A stretch of DNA of 19,625 nucleotides from Desulfobacula sp. (GTDB taxonomy: Bacteria > Desulfobacterota > Desulfobacteria > Desulfobacterales > Desulfobacteraceae). The notes under the pieces were generated by a model, which was not told the DNA's origin, did no database searches, and worked only from the letters and a program-made list of their open reading frames with translations. Both the position numbers and the translations under genes were made by a program. Shown in pieces: positions 7,855 to 15,267 of the stretch (the stretch's first letter is position 1; each line of letters starts with the position of its first letter). Location of the stretch: assembly GCF_021107415.1 (NCBI RefSeq), contig NZ_JAIOSW010000114.1:1-19625 (forward strand), read 5' to 3'.

Positions 7855-10539
7855 TCATTCGATCATGCAGTCATTCCGTCCGAAATATGATGAAAATTCA
7901 GTAAGGCTGATACCACCACTGTCAATAATATAGTTTGCCAGATCCATTCCGTCCACATCCCCGTCCGGTTCGGAATCTCCGGAACAGCCCATTACCCCGG
8001 TTCCGCTGAGCGGCATATTCGGGATCGGTTTGACTTCGATATTGGACGGTATTTCTAAAACCGCCTGCATGTCCCCGGGCACAGACGGTGAAAATTCCAG
8101 CCGGAATGTACAGTCGGTCTCCCGGGCCAGGGTTTGCCCCGAGCAGGTATCGTCCAGAAGGTGGAACTGGCCGGCATGGTTACCGGTGATGGTCAGTGAT
8201 CCGATAAGCAGGTCTTCCGGTCCGGTTGATGTTATTGTGAAAGTCCGGCCTCTGGATGAACCAACATTGACGCGGCCGGGTTTATTCATTACATAAATTA
8301 TGTCATTTGAACTGTCAACAGCCCAGAAGCGGTTATGGCCCGTTGCCATATCGGTAATTTTAAATTCCGGGTAGTCGAATCGATCGGTAACCTTCCCGTT
8401 CAGATCCATTTTGAATATAAACCCCTCGGCTGCATCCGCGTGCCACATGTGGGTCCCGTCAAAACCGAGTGCACCCGGTTCATATCCGGGCGAATCCCAG
8501 AAAGCCACCTTCAATCCCGCCTCATCATATTTGGTAAACCTGCCGATTTTGCCAAATCCTTTTGGGTGAGAAACCCATAGATCTGTGCCATCATCGGCGA
8601 TACCCAATGAATTGGAAGAGGGAGGGTCTTCGTTGACGTAGAGAGAAGTGGTAATGAGACCCTTTAAGATATCCAACCGGTAAATCCTATCTTCAAAAAC
8701 ATCGGCGTTCCACCAGGCAGTACCATCGTAGGCAAGGCCGGAAGGACGGAGATCGGGTGACTCAAGCGAGCCGATGATCGTACCGGAAGCGTCATGCTTA
8801 AATATTTTAGCCTCCATCATATCAACACTCCACAAATTGCTTCCGTCGAATGTCAGACCGGCCGGATCATCTTCCGGAGATGTGAATTCACTGACCACAA
8901 TTCCGGCTGTGGAAAGTTTGTAGATGGTGTTTGTATCACTGTCCGCATTCCAAAGATAAGTGCCGTCAAATGCCAGTCCATAGGGAAAAGTTCCCGGGGA
9001 GTCAAAAGACGCAATCACTGGTGCGGTTACGATCAATTCATAGAGTTGGTCCGTAACATCATCACTGTGCCACAACTTGGCCTCGTGGAATGCAAGGCCG
9101 CTCGCACTAGGCCCGGGAGACATAAACTCATCCATTACGACTCCCCCGGTGGTCAATTTATAAATCCTTTTGGGCGAATTGACAAGCCAGAGGTAGGTGC
9201 CGTCAAAGGCCAGACCCTTTGGAGCATATACTAAGAAAGGGGTGCTGAAAGAGGATATTATGGTCCCCGTAGTAGTCAATTTATAAATTTTGCGGTCATT
9301 GTAGTCAACATTCCACAGAAAAGTGCCATCCCATGCCAGGCCCATTGGCCACCCTCCGGGTGAATCAAAAGAATCAATAACATTACCGGCTGTGTCCAGT
9401 TTATAAATCTTATCGAGCTTCCAGTTGGCATTCCACAGGTAGGTCCCGTCAAACGTGAGCCCCCCCACCCCTGAAGACCCGCCCCCCGGGGCATAGAATG
9501 AATCCAGTATATTTCCGGCCGAATCGATCTTGTAAATTTTTTTAACCAAATTATCCGCCACCCACAGGTGTGTGCCGTCTGATGCCAGGTCGGTGGGGTA
9601 AGACCTGGGTGAATCGATAATATCTTCCGACAGATCCATTTTATAAATCCTGTCGTCATCTGCATCCGCATTCCACAGGTAGGTCCCGTCATAGGCCAGG
9701 CCGGTGGGCTGCGTGCCCGGAGAATCAAAGCTCTGAACTATTGTGCCGGCCGTATCTATTTTATAGATTTTATCTGCCACAGCACTGGCATTCCACAGGT
9801 GGGTGCCGTTAAAAGATAGGTCCGCCGGTTCAGGCCCAGGGGAAGAAAAGGAGTCCAGGACGGATTTTACAAGTCCTTCTTTTATCTCCAGCTTGTGGAT
9901 TATCTTGTCGATTAAATTGTTATCTGTCTGCAGATTCCAGAAACAGGTTCCGTCAAAGGTCAGGGCTTCAAAGCCTGAATAGGGGAGTGCCCCGGAAAGC
10001 AGGATATTTCCGTCCAGATCCAGTTTGTAAATTTGATCGGCGCCAATCCAAAGGCTCGTTCCATCAAAGGCGATGGCTTCCGGGAATGGACCCGGTGCTT
10101 CAAAAGAATCAATGACTTCCAATTCCCACAAGGACTGGGGAGCCAGTTCCAGCGCCGGGGTGGTGATGATTTGAAAAAATGCAAATCGCCTGTCACCTGC
10201 CACCATCCAGATCCCCGGGGGTCGCTCATATCCCTTGACGAGCATTCGTCCATAATGCCCCACATAAATGCCATTAATAAATTTTGAGGTCCAGGCGATC
10301 TCCGTACCCGTGTCTACTTCGTTGCCGTCCGGATCAAACCATTGGATCGGGAAATTTTCATCATCGGGCCAATAGGGTGATGCGACATTGAACACAACAG
10401 CATCCATTTCCGTTGTGACAACTGCTTTTTCAAGCCCCCATGCGTCTATCGATATCCACGGATCATAAGCCTGGGAATCCCTGCATAAAAATAAAAGCAA
10501 AAAAATAATAAAAATGGATTTTGTTTTGATAGTGTTCAT
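7855..10539 (-). CDS. Secreted beta-propeller repeat protein with Hydin-like domain and dockerin-like tail
   Basis: An 894-residue exported protein of unknown role. Residues 1-24 are a Sec signal peptide (Lys-rich start, IFIIFLLLFL core, likely cleavage after SQA). Residues about 25-140 are an N-terminal domain I do not recognise. About 142-756 hold roughly 15 imperfect 41-residue repeats with the consensus SFDSPG-x-x-P-x-GLAFDGTYLWNAD then IYKLD-x-x-G-x-I, strongly suggesting one or two beta-propellers. About 757-850 resemble an ASPM/SPD-2/Hydin 'choice-of-anchor' Ig-like domain (DTCSGQTLARETDCTF, then LSGTG). The last 44 residues contain DGDVDGMDL (859-867), an EF-hand/dockerin-like calcium loop, and end FGRNDC. 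No sortase motif or transmembrane anchor is present. A strong GGAGG site and a sigma-70-like promoter precede it. Cell-surface or extracellular ligand binding is likely, but the ligand is unknown. Confidence 0.8.
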   Translation of the reverse strand: MNTIKTKSIFIIFLLLFLCRDSQAYDPWISIDAWGLEKAVVTTEMDAVVFNVASPYWPDDENFPIQWFDPDGNEVDTGTEIAWTSKFINGIYVGHYGRMLVKGYERPPGIWMVAGDRRFAFFQIITTPALELAPQSLWELEVIDSFEAPGPFPEAIAFDGTSLWIGADQIYKLDLDGNILLSGALPYSGFEALTFDGTCFWNLQTDNNLIDKIIHKLEIKEGLVKSVLDSFSSPGPEPADLSFNGTHLWNASAVADKIYKIDTAGTIVQSFDSPGTQPTGLAYDGTYLWNADADDDRIYKMDLSEDIIDSPRSYPTDLASDGTHLWVADNLVKKIYKIDSAGNILDSFYAPGGGSSGVGGLTFDGTYLWNANWKLDKIYKLDTAGNVIDSFDSPGGWPMGLAWDGTFLWNVDYNDRKIYKLTTTGTIISSFSTPFLVYAPKGLAFDGTYLWLVNSPKRIYKLTTGGVVMDEFMSPGPSASGLAFHEAKLWHSDDVTDQLYELIVTAPVIASFDSPGTFPYGLAFDGTYLWNADSDTNTIYKLSTAGIVVSEFTSPEDDPAGLTFDGSNLWSVDMMEAKIFKHDASGTIIGSLESPDLRPSGLAYDGTAWWNADVFEDRIYRLDILKGLITTSLYVNEDPPSSNSLGIADDGTDLWVSHPKGFGKIGRFTKYDEAGLKVAFWDSPGYEPGALGFDGTHMWHADAAEGFIFKMDLNGKVTDRFDYPEFKITDMATGHNRFWAVDSSNDIIYVMNKPGRVNVGSSRGRTFTITSTGPEDLLIGSLTITGNHAGQFHLLDDTCSGQTLARETDCTFRLEFSPSVPGDMQAVLEIPSNIEVKPIPNMPLSGTGVMGCSGDSEPDGDVDGMDLANYIIDSGGISLTEFSSYFGRNDCMIE
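8272..10116 (-). repeat. About 15 tandem ~123-bp coding repeats
   Basis: These are the DNA-level repeats of the propeller gene. Near-identical blocks such as CCACAGGTAGGTCCCGTC recur around 9433, 9556, 9670 and 9789, with diverged versions out to both ends. Copies in the middle (about 9280-9830) are most alike, suggesting more recent duplication or gene conversion there. Two repeats are irregular: the one near 9600 is short (about 37 residues) and the one near 9480 has a Gly/Ser-rich insertion. Confidence 0.8.
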
Positions 10540-10587
10540 CCTTAATCCTCCTTTTTTTCGTTCGTGGGGTTTTATCAGCCTATTGTA

Positions 10588-10615
10588 ATAATACGGCGCA
10601 GTTCGATTCTGTCAG
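10588..10615 (-). promoter_or_regulatory. Sigma-70 promoter of the secreted repeat protein
   Basis: On the minus strand CTGACA (10610-10615) and TATTAT (10588-10593) are separated by 16 bp. Each matches the consensus at five of six positions. They lie about 50 bp upstream of the ATG at 10539, which has an excellent GGAGG ribosome site. Confidence 0.55.
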
Positions 10616-10789
10616 CAAGGCAGGAGGAGTAGACAGAGTGATTTCAACGAAAAAATATCATCAATAAACTGAAATCAAAATAACATAAGATATAGTGTTT
10701 TTCAAGTACGAACGATTAACATATCCAGGAGGAATGCCAGAGAATTTCTTCTATTTAGTGTTTATCCAAATACAGGCAAAAAAGATTAG

Positions 10790-10818
10790 GGAAAATTTCC
10801 CGACTGTGGAAAATTTCC
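10790..10818. promoter_or_regulatory. Paired GGAAAATTTCC boxes: candidate enhancer for the sigma-54 activator
   Basis: Two identical copies of the palindromic box GGAAAATTTCC stand at 10790-10800 and 10808-10818, 18 bp centre to centre. They lie about 100 bp upstream of the sigma-54 promoter, where bacterial enhancer-binding proteins usually bind. The repeat is seen directly; binding by the downstream NtrC-family regulator is inferred. Confidence 0.6.
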
Positions 10819-10853
10819 AACCTTTTTGGTTGATGGTTCTATAACATTTTACA

Positions 10854-10869
10854 TTATAACATGTTGTAA
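10854..10869. promoter_or_regulatory. Palindrome near the sigma-54 promoter
   Basis: TTATAACATGTTGTAA is symmetrical apart from one mismatched pair and lies about 30 bp upstream of the -24 element. An ATAACAT half also recurs 15 bp further left (10841-10847). It could be an IHF-like or second regulator site; no protein can be named. Confidence 0.3.
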
Positions 10870-10898
10870 TCTTTTGATTTTTAATAGTTGATTATGCT

Positions 10899-10914
10899 TG
10901 GCACATCAATTGCT
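10899..10914 (+). promoter_or_regulatory. Sigma-54 (RpoN) -24/-12 promoter
   Basis: TGGCACATCAATTGCT matches the RpoN consensus (TGGCACG, four bases, TTGC, A or T) at every specified base except the seventh. The invariant GG and GC dinucleotides have the correct 10-bp gap. Transcription would begin near 10925, giving a leader of about 38 bases before the cysteine-rich gene. Upstream boxes and a sigma-54 activator gene 3 kb downstream support it. Confidence 0.85.
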
Positions 10915-10962
10915 ATTCGTATGATTGTATGGTTAAAAATTGAAAATTAAAAAGGAGCTATT

Positions 10963-11241
10963 ATGCCAGAAACAATACAATTATCAGGGCTTTGTCTCAA
11001 TTGTTTAAATGCAGACGAGTGCCGTTATCGCATGAATCACACAAAACCCATAATTTTTTGTGAAGAGTTTACATGTACTGATCCCTCAGAACCAAAAAGC
11101 AATATCGCCAAGGCCATTGAAAAGGTTGATGATTCAATAGAGCCAATGCAGAAAGGAATTTGCAGCAATTGTGAAAATATTGAAACTTGTAATCTGCAAA
11201 GAACGGATGACACTGTAATTAATTGTGAAGAATACAGATAA
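10963..11241 (+). CDS. Small duplicated-module cysteine-rich protein
   Basis: A 92-residue protein made of two copies of one module: GLCLNCLNADEC (from residue 10) ending FCEEF, and GICSNCENIETC (from residue 66) ending NCEEY. Each has a C-x2-C-x5-C-x(11-12)-C-E-E-aromatic pattern: cysteines 11, 14, 20 and 33, then 67, 70, 76 and 88, with one extra at 38. A lysine- and acid-rich linker (about 40-62) joins them. Four cysteines per module suggest a zinc or iron site in each, i.e. a structural knuckle or a rubredoxin-like redox site; which one is undecided. It has no signal peptide or membrane segment. An AAGGAG site lies well before the ATG. It is the first gene after the sigma-54 promoter and gdhA follows after 16 bp, so it likely acts with or regulates glutamate dehydrogenase. 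I do not recognise a named family. Confidence 0.82.
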   Translation: MPETIQLSGLCLNCLNADECRYRMNHTKPIIFCEEFTCTDPSEPKSNIAKAIEKVDDSIEPMQKGICSNCENIETCNLQRTDDTVINCEEYR

Positions 11242-11257
11242 CTAAAAGGAAAAAATT

Positions 11258-12598
11258 ATGAACGCGTATACGAATAATGTTTTGGAAATGCTCAATGAAA
11301 AATACCCCTGGGAAAAAGAATATATTCAATCAGTATCAGAAGTTTTCAAATCCATTGCGCCGGTTCTTGATTTTAATCTGGAGTATCAAAATAACCGGAT
11401 ACTTGAGCAACTGGTCGAACCGGACCGGTCCATCAGTTTCAGGGTTCCATGGAAAGACGACCAGGGCAGGGTTCAGGTCAATACAGGGCATCGTGTTGAG
11501 TTTAATAATGTACTGGGCCCCTATAAAGGGGGGCTTCGATTCCATGCTTCGGTTACTTTGAGTATTATCAAATGTCTCGGGTTTGAGCAGATTTTCAAAA
11601 ATGCATTGACTGGACTGCTTTTGGGCGGTGGAAAAGGCGGATCTGATTTCAACCCGCGGGGTAAGTCTGATAATGAAATAATGAATTTTTGTCAAAGTTT
11701 CATGTTGGAACTTTCAAGACATATTGGTGCATCCTCTGATGTCCCTGCAGGTGATATCGGGGTGGGAACAAGGGAAATCGGTTATCTTTTTGGAATGTAC
11801 CGCAGAATGACCAAGTCTTTTAAAGGTGTTTTGACAGGGAAAGGCATTGCCTGGGGAGGAAGCTATCTAAGACCAGAGGCCACGGGATATGGTGTGGTCT
11901 ACTTTGCCGAGGAAATGCTGAAAAATGTTGACGATAATATTGATGGCAAGATTGTAACGGTTTCCGGTTTCGGAAATGTTGCCTGGGGTGTTGTAAAAAA
12001 GGTAAATGAGCTTGGTGGTAAGGTTATTACGCTTTCTGGACCGGATGGATTCATCCATGACCCTGAGGGTGTTACCGGCGAAAAAGTTGACTATATGCTA
12101 AAAATGAGGTTGAGTGGAAATGATGTTGTAAAAGATTATGCAGATCATTTTAAGGTTAAGTTTTATCCGGGCGAACGACCATGGGTAATCCCCTGTGACA
12201 TTGCTTTTCCTTGTGCAACACAAAATGAACTTGACTTTGATGATGCAGAGACCTTGGTAAAAAATAATGTCAAATGTCTTGTAGAGGGAGCAAATCTGCC
12301 CGTGAGTCTGGAGGGTATGGAATTTTTGGAAAATGCAGATATCTTTTATGCTCCTGCAAAGGCATGCAATGCAGGAGGGGTTGCCTGCTCCTGTTTTGAA
12401 ATGGCACAGAATGCCAGTTTTATGAACTGGACAGAAGACGAGGTTGACAATCGACTGCATCAGGTGATGAAGCATATCCATGACCAATGTTATGAAACAT
12501 CCTGCGAATTTAATAAAAAAGGCAATTATGTGTTCGGGGCAAATGTTGCCGGATTCCGGCGTGTGGCAGATGCAATGCTGGACCAGGGATTAACCTGA
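11258..12598 (+). CDS. gdhA: Glutamate dehydrogenase (NADP-type)
   Basis: A 446-residue hexameric-type glutamate dehydrogenase that reductively aminates 2-oxoglutarate to glutamate, assimilating ammonium. Length matches E. coli GdhA. Substrate-site marks are PYKGGLRFHASV (Lys90), Lys114, the catalytic Lys126 in LLGGGKGGSDFNP and Asp166 in DVPAGDIGVG. The coenzyme domain has GSYLRPEATGYG (about 201-212) and the Rossmann loop VSGFGNVAWG (235-244), as in NADP-specific enzymes. The active-site segment usually reading AANAGGVATSALEM is here ACNAGGVACSCFEM, with cysteines at 370, 377 and 379. The gene has an AAAGGA ribosome site and sits 16 bp after the cysteine-rich gene, under the sigma-54 promoter. 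Nitrogen or redox control by the adjacent two-component pair is a reasonable inference. Confidence 0.95.
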   Translation: MNAYTNNVLEMLNEKYPWEKEYIQSVSEVFKSIAPVLDFNLEYQNNRILEQLVEPDRSISFRVPWKDDQGRVQVNTGHRVEFNNVLGPYKGGLRFHASVTLSIIKCLGFEQIFKNALTGLLLGGGKGGSDFNPRGKSDNEIMNFCQSFMLELSRHIGASSDVPAGDIGVGTREIGYLFGMYRRMTKSFKGVLTGKGIAWGGSYLRPEATGYGVVYFAEEMLKNVDDNIDGKIVTVSGFGNVAWGVVKKVNELGGKVITLSGPDGFIHDPEGVTGEKVDYMLKMRLSGNDVVKDYADHFKVKFYPGERPWVIPCDIAFPCATQNELDFDDAETLVKNNVKCLVEGANLPVSLEGMEFLENADIFYAPAKACNAGGVACSCFEMAQNASFMNWTEDEVDNRLHQVMKHIHDQCYETSCEFNKKGNYVFGANVAGFRRVADAMLDQGLT

Positions 12599-12649
12599 TA
12601 TATTGACTTTTATTGAATATAGATTATTTTTTCATTTCAAGTCCTCAAA

Positions 12650-12676
12650 TTCCATACCGGGATGTCCGGTATGGAA
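12650..12676. promoter_or_regulatory. Strong perfect hairpin between gdhA and the kinase gene
   Basis: Arms TTCCATACCGG (12650-12660) and CCGGTATGGAA (12666-12676) are perfect complements around a 5-base loop, and looser outer pairing (ATTTCA with TGAAAT) may extend the stem. No T-tract follows on either strand, so it is not a classical intrinsic terminator. It may attenuate read-through from gdhA, stabilise the gdhA mRNA 3' end, or bind a protein. Confidence 0.6.
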
Positions 12677-12714
12677 CTGATGGAAGTGAAATTATAACGG
12701 ATAAAAAAAGTTAA

Positions 12715-13902
12715 ATGGAAACCATAGATATCCAAATTGAGAAACAGCAGCAAATCATTAAAAAACTGCAAAACCGAAATGTTAAATTACAACAATTTTA
12801 TGATGAATATAAAAGGGTTTGCCGAAATGAAGAAGAAAGAATAAAGGAACTCAATTGTCTGTATCAGGTTGCCCAGTGTGTATTTATTGAAAGCGACATG
12901 GATGCGGCATTGGATAAAGTTGTCTGTATTGTTCCCCATGGATGGCAACATACAAAAGAATCCTGTGCCCGCATTAGGTTTAAGGAGAATATTTATCTTT
13001 CACCCGGTTTTTTTGAATCCAAACTGTGCCAAAGTGAAGAAATTTTAATAGAAACCCTGGTTGTCGGGGCGATAGAAGTTTTTTACAAACCCAAACTGGG
13101 TATAAAATCAAATGATCCTTTTTTAATTGAAGAAAAAAATCCGCTTAAGGGTATTGCAAATATTATCAGTTTTTATGTGAAAAAGCAGAGAGATGATGAA
13201 AATAGAAAGCTTATTCAGCAGCAGCTTTTGCATGCCGATCGACTGGCAAGTATTGGTCAGCTTGCTGCAGGGGTTGCACACGAATTGAACGAACCGTTGG
13301 GAAATATACTGGGGCTTGCTCAACTTTCGCTTAAATTATCTGAATTGCCGGGCCAGGCGAAAAACGACCTTGGAAAAATTGAAGAGTGTGCCATATATTC
13401 CCGGGAAATCATAAAAAAATTAATGGATTTTTCCCGTCAATCATCTTTGAGCAAAGAAAAAATTAACCTCAGTGAGGTGATTGACAACAGCATCACATTT
13501 TTAGAAGCAAGATGCATCAAAAATGGAATTGAAATTGTAAGGCAATATACTGAGAACATAACTATTACAGCTGATCCTAATCAAATTAAACAGGTCATCA
13601 CGAATTTGACAATCAATGCGACCCAGGCAATGAAAAATGGTGGTAAATTGATAATCTCCACAAGAAAGGATAGTAAAAATGCGATCCTTTCCATTGAAGA
13701 TACCGGGATCGGGATATCAGGTGATAATATCAGTAAAACATTTTTGCCCTTTTTTACAACAAAAGATGTTGGTGAAGGCACGGGGCTAGGCCTTTCTGTT
13801 GTTTATGGAATTATCCAGAACCATAATGGCGATATAAAAGTCAGCAGTGAACCGGGTAAAGGAACAATTTTTCAAATATGTTTACCCCTGGAGAGAAATT
13901 GA
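12715..13902 (+). CDS. Soluble sensor histidine kinase with GAF-like input domain
   Basis: A 395-residue cytoplasmic kinase. Residues 1-45 form a coiled coil. About 46-160 are a compact GAF-like sensor with the pattern VPHGWQHTKESCARIRF and a later GAIEVFYKP segment, a type common in deltaproteobacterial kinases. A second helix leads to His189 (GVAHELNEPLGNILG), the phosphorylation site. The N-box is at about 294-306 (VITNLTINATQAM), G1 at Asp329 (EDTGIGI), the F-box at LPFFTTKD and G2 at GEGTGLGLSVVYG. No membrane segments are visible, so it should sense an internal signal. Its stop overlaps the start of the sigma-54 activator by one base (TGATG), which implies translational coupling and a cognate pair. 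It follows gdhA by 116 bp across a strong hairpin. The ribosome site is weak. Confidence 0.9.
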   Translation: METIDIQIEKQQQIIKKLQNRNVKLQQFYDEYKRVCRNEEERIKELNCLYQVAQCVFIESDMDAALDKVVCIVPHGWQHTKESCARIRFKENIYLSPGFFESKLCQSEEILIETLVVGAIEVFYKPKLGIKSNDPFLIEEKNPLKGIANIISFYVKKQRDDENRKLIQQQLLHADRLASIGQLAAGVAHELNEPLGNILGLAQLSLKLSELPGQAKNDLGKIEECAIYSREIIKKLMDFSRQSSLSKEKINLSEVIDNSITFLEARCIKNGIEIVRQYTENITITADPNQIKQVITNLTINATQAMKNGGKLIISTRKDSKNAILSIEDTGIGISGDNISKTFLPFFTTKDVGEGTGLGLSVVYGIIQNHNGDIKVSSEPGKGTIFQICLPLERN

Positions 13903-15236
13903 TGCCAAATCAATATGACAAAGAAGTAATTCTCGTTGTTGATGATAATATCATCACCTGCGAAGTGATACAAAGAAATCTTGAAATATCCGGATTTCAT
14001 GTGTTTACAGCACATAGTGTGAATGATGCCATCCAAATCCTTTCAAGGCAGGAGATTGATCTTTTAATCACTGATTATAAAATGCCGAAACATTCAGGTC
14101 TTGAATTGATAAAATATGTTCGGGATCATTTTCAGGATATCTGTATTATCATGCTGACAGGATACGGCTCTATTAACAGTGCTGTGGCTGCCATGAAAGA
14201 AGGGGCTGATGAATACATTACCAAGCCGTTTACAGACAAAGAACTTCTTGATGCCGTGGGAATTTGTATCCAAAAACAAAAAGAAAAAAGAATCGATCCA
14301 GCCCTGATATATGATGAAACCTGGGCCCGGTTCGGAATTGTTGGTCAATGCCAAAATATGTTGGAGGTGTATTCAAAGATTGAAAAAACTTGTAAAAATG
14401 ATGCAATCGTTTTAATAACCGGAGAAAATGGTACGGGAAAAGAATTGGTGGCCCGTGCGATTCACTATCATCACAAGGCAAGATCTATCTACCCTTTTAT
14501 TCCCATCAATTGCCCGGGCATACCTGCTACCCTTTTTGAAAGTGAGTTATTTGGTCATGTAAAAGGGGCATTCACCGGTGCTGTTCAACATAGAAAGGGA
14601 TTTTTCCAGGCAGCTGAAAAAGGCTGTCTTTTTTTAGATGAAATCAGTGAACTGCCGTTTGAACTTCAGGCTAAAATGCTCAGGGTTCTACAGGAAAAAG
14701 AAATTTCCCGGATTGGAGAAACTCTGGTTAAAAAAATTGATGTCAGAATTATTGCGGCAACAAATAAAAATTTGGAAGATCTGGTTGAAAAAGGCGTGTT
14801 CCGCCAGGATCTATTTTTCCGTTTAAATGTTATCAACATTGATATCCCCCCGCTTAGAGACCGTGGAAATGATATCATTCTTCTTGCCAAACATTTTGCC
14901 TTAAAATATGCCAAAGAACTTGGAAAAACAGAGCCCGCCTTTACAGACAAGGCAATCTCTGCTCTAAAAGAATATTTCTGGCCCGGCAATGTCCGGGAAC
15001 TTGAAAATCTGATTCATCGAAGTCTGATCATGAATGATGAGGATATAATAGACAGTGTGAACTTTCCTGACATAATGAAATTTAACGTCCCGTATAATCA
15101 GCATCTTAATCTCAGTCTGGAAGATATGTCAAAAAAATATGTCAGGGATATTGTCGAACAGACAGGTGGGAATAAGGCAAAAGCCCTTAAAATTTTAAAA
15201 ATTGATAGAAAAACGTTATTAAAAAAATTAAAATAA
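13902..15236 (+). CDS. NtrC-family sigma-54-dependent response regulator
   Basis: A 444-residue enhancer-binding response regulator. The receiver domain (about 7-123) has the acidic pair Asp14-Asp15, phospho-acceptor Asp58 (LLITDYKMP), Thr86 and Lys108. The AAA+ domain (about 145-380) has Walker A GENGTGKE (174-181), the sigma-54-contacting GAFTGA (222-227), Walker B LFLDEI and the WPGNVRELEN sensor-2 region. A Fis-type helix-turn-helix lies at about 405-444 (GGNKAKALKILKIDRKTL). I chose the ATG at 13902, which has GGAGAG nine bases upstream and overlaps the kinase stop; the ATG at 13878 would sit inside the kinase gene. It is very probably the activator of the sigma-54 promoter at 10899. No other sigma-54-type promoter was noticed in the window, though the search was by eye. 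Confidence 0.93.
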   Translation: MPNQYDKEVILVVDDNIITCEVIQRNLEISGFHVFTAHSVNDAIQILSRQEIDLLITDYKMPKHSGLELIKYVRDHFQDICIIMLTGYGSINSAVAAMKEGADEYITKPFTDKELLDAVGICIQKQKEKRIDPALIYDETWARFGIVGQCQNMLEVYSKIEKTCKNDAIVLITGENGTGKELVARAIHYHHKARSIYPFIPINCPGIPATLFESELFGHVKGAFTGAVQHRKGFFQAAEKGCLFLDEISELPFELQAKMLRVLQEKEISRIGETLVKKIDVRIIAATNKNLEDLVEKGVFRQDLFFRLNVINIDIPPLRDRGNDIILLAKHFALKYAKELGKTEPAFTDKAISALKEYFWPGNVRELENLIHRSLIMNDEDIIDSVNFPDIMKFNVPYNQHLNLSLEDMSKKYVRDIVEQTGGNKAKALKILKIDRKTLLKKLK

Positions 15237-15241
15237 CACCA

Positions 15242-15263
15242 TAACTGATAAAAAGGAGTTATC
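15242..15263. terminator. Possible weak bidirectional terminator
   Basis: In the 31-bp gap between convergent genes, ATAACT (about 15242-15247) can pair with AGTTAT (about 15258-15263) around a 10-base loop. T-rich sequence follows on the minus strand. The stem is short and AT-rich, so this is a weak call. Confidence 0.25.
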
Positions 15264-15267
15264 CTCT

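Larger units (their letters stand above)
10540..10962. other. 423-bp divergent regulatory region without a gene
   Basis: Non-coding spacer between the secreted repeat protein (minus) and the cysteine-rich/gdhA operon (plus). It holds the sigma-70 promoter facing left, the two GGAAAATTTCC boxes, an 18-bp AT-rich palindrome centred near 10861 (ATTATAACATGTTGTAAT) and the sigma-54 promoter facing right. A 36-codon ORF at 10734-10844 is judged spurious. Confidence 0.7.

Noticed and set aside
8272..10116. Regular repeats resembling a CRISPR array or intergenic repeats
   Set aside because: Period is about 123 bp, all in one reading frame, and it translates to a clear propeller repeat. They are coding repeats.
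10350..10361. GGGAAATTTTCA resembling the enhancer boxes
   Set aside because: Inside the coding region of the secreted protein, not identical to the paired boxes and over 500 bp from the sigma-54 promoter; likely chance.
10734..10844. 36-codon ORF with an upstream AGGAGG
   Set aside because: Only one base separates the AGGAGG from the ATG, too close for initiation. The ORF overlaps the candidate enhancer boxes and shows no protein pattern.
13878..13901. Earlier ATG start for the sigma-54 activator
   Set aside because: It lies inside the kinase gene with no ribosome site. The ATG at 13902 has GGAGAG upstream and overlaps the kinase stop in the usual coupled way.
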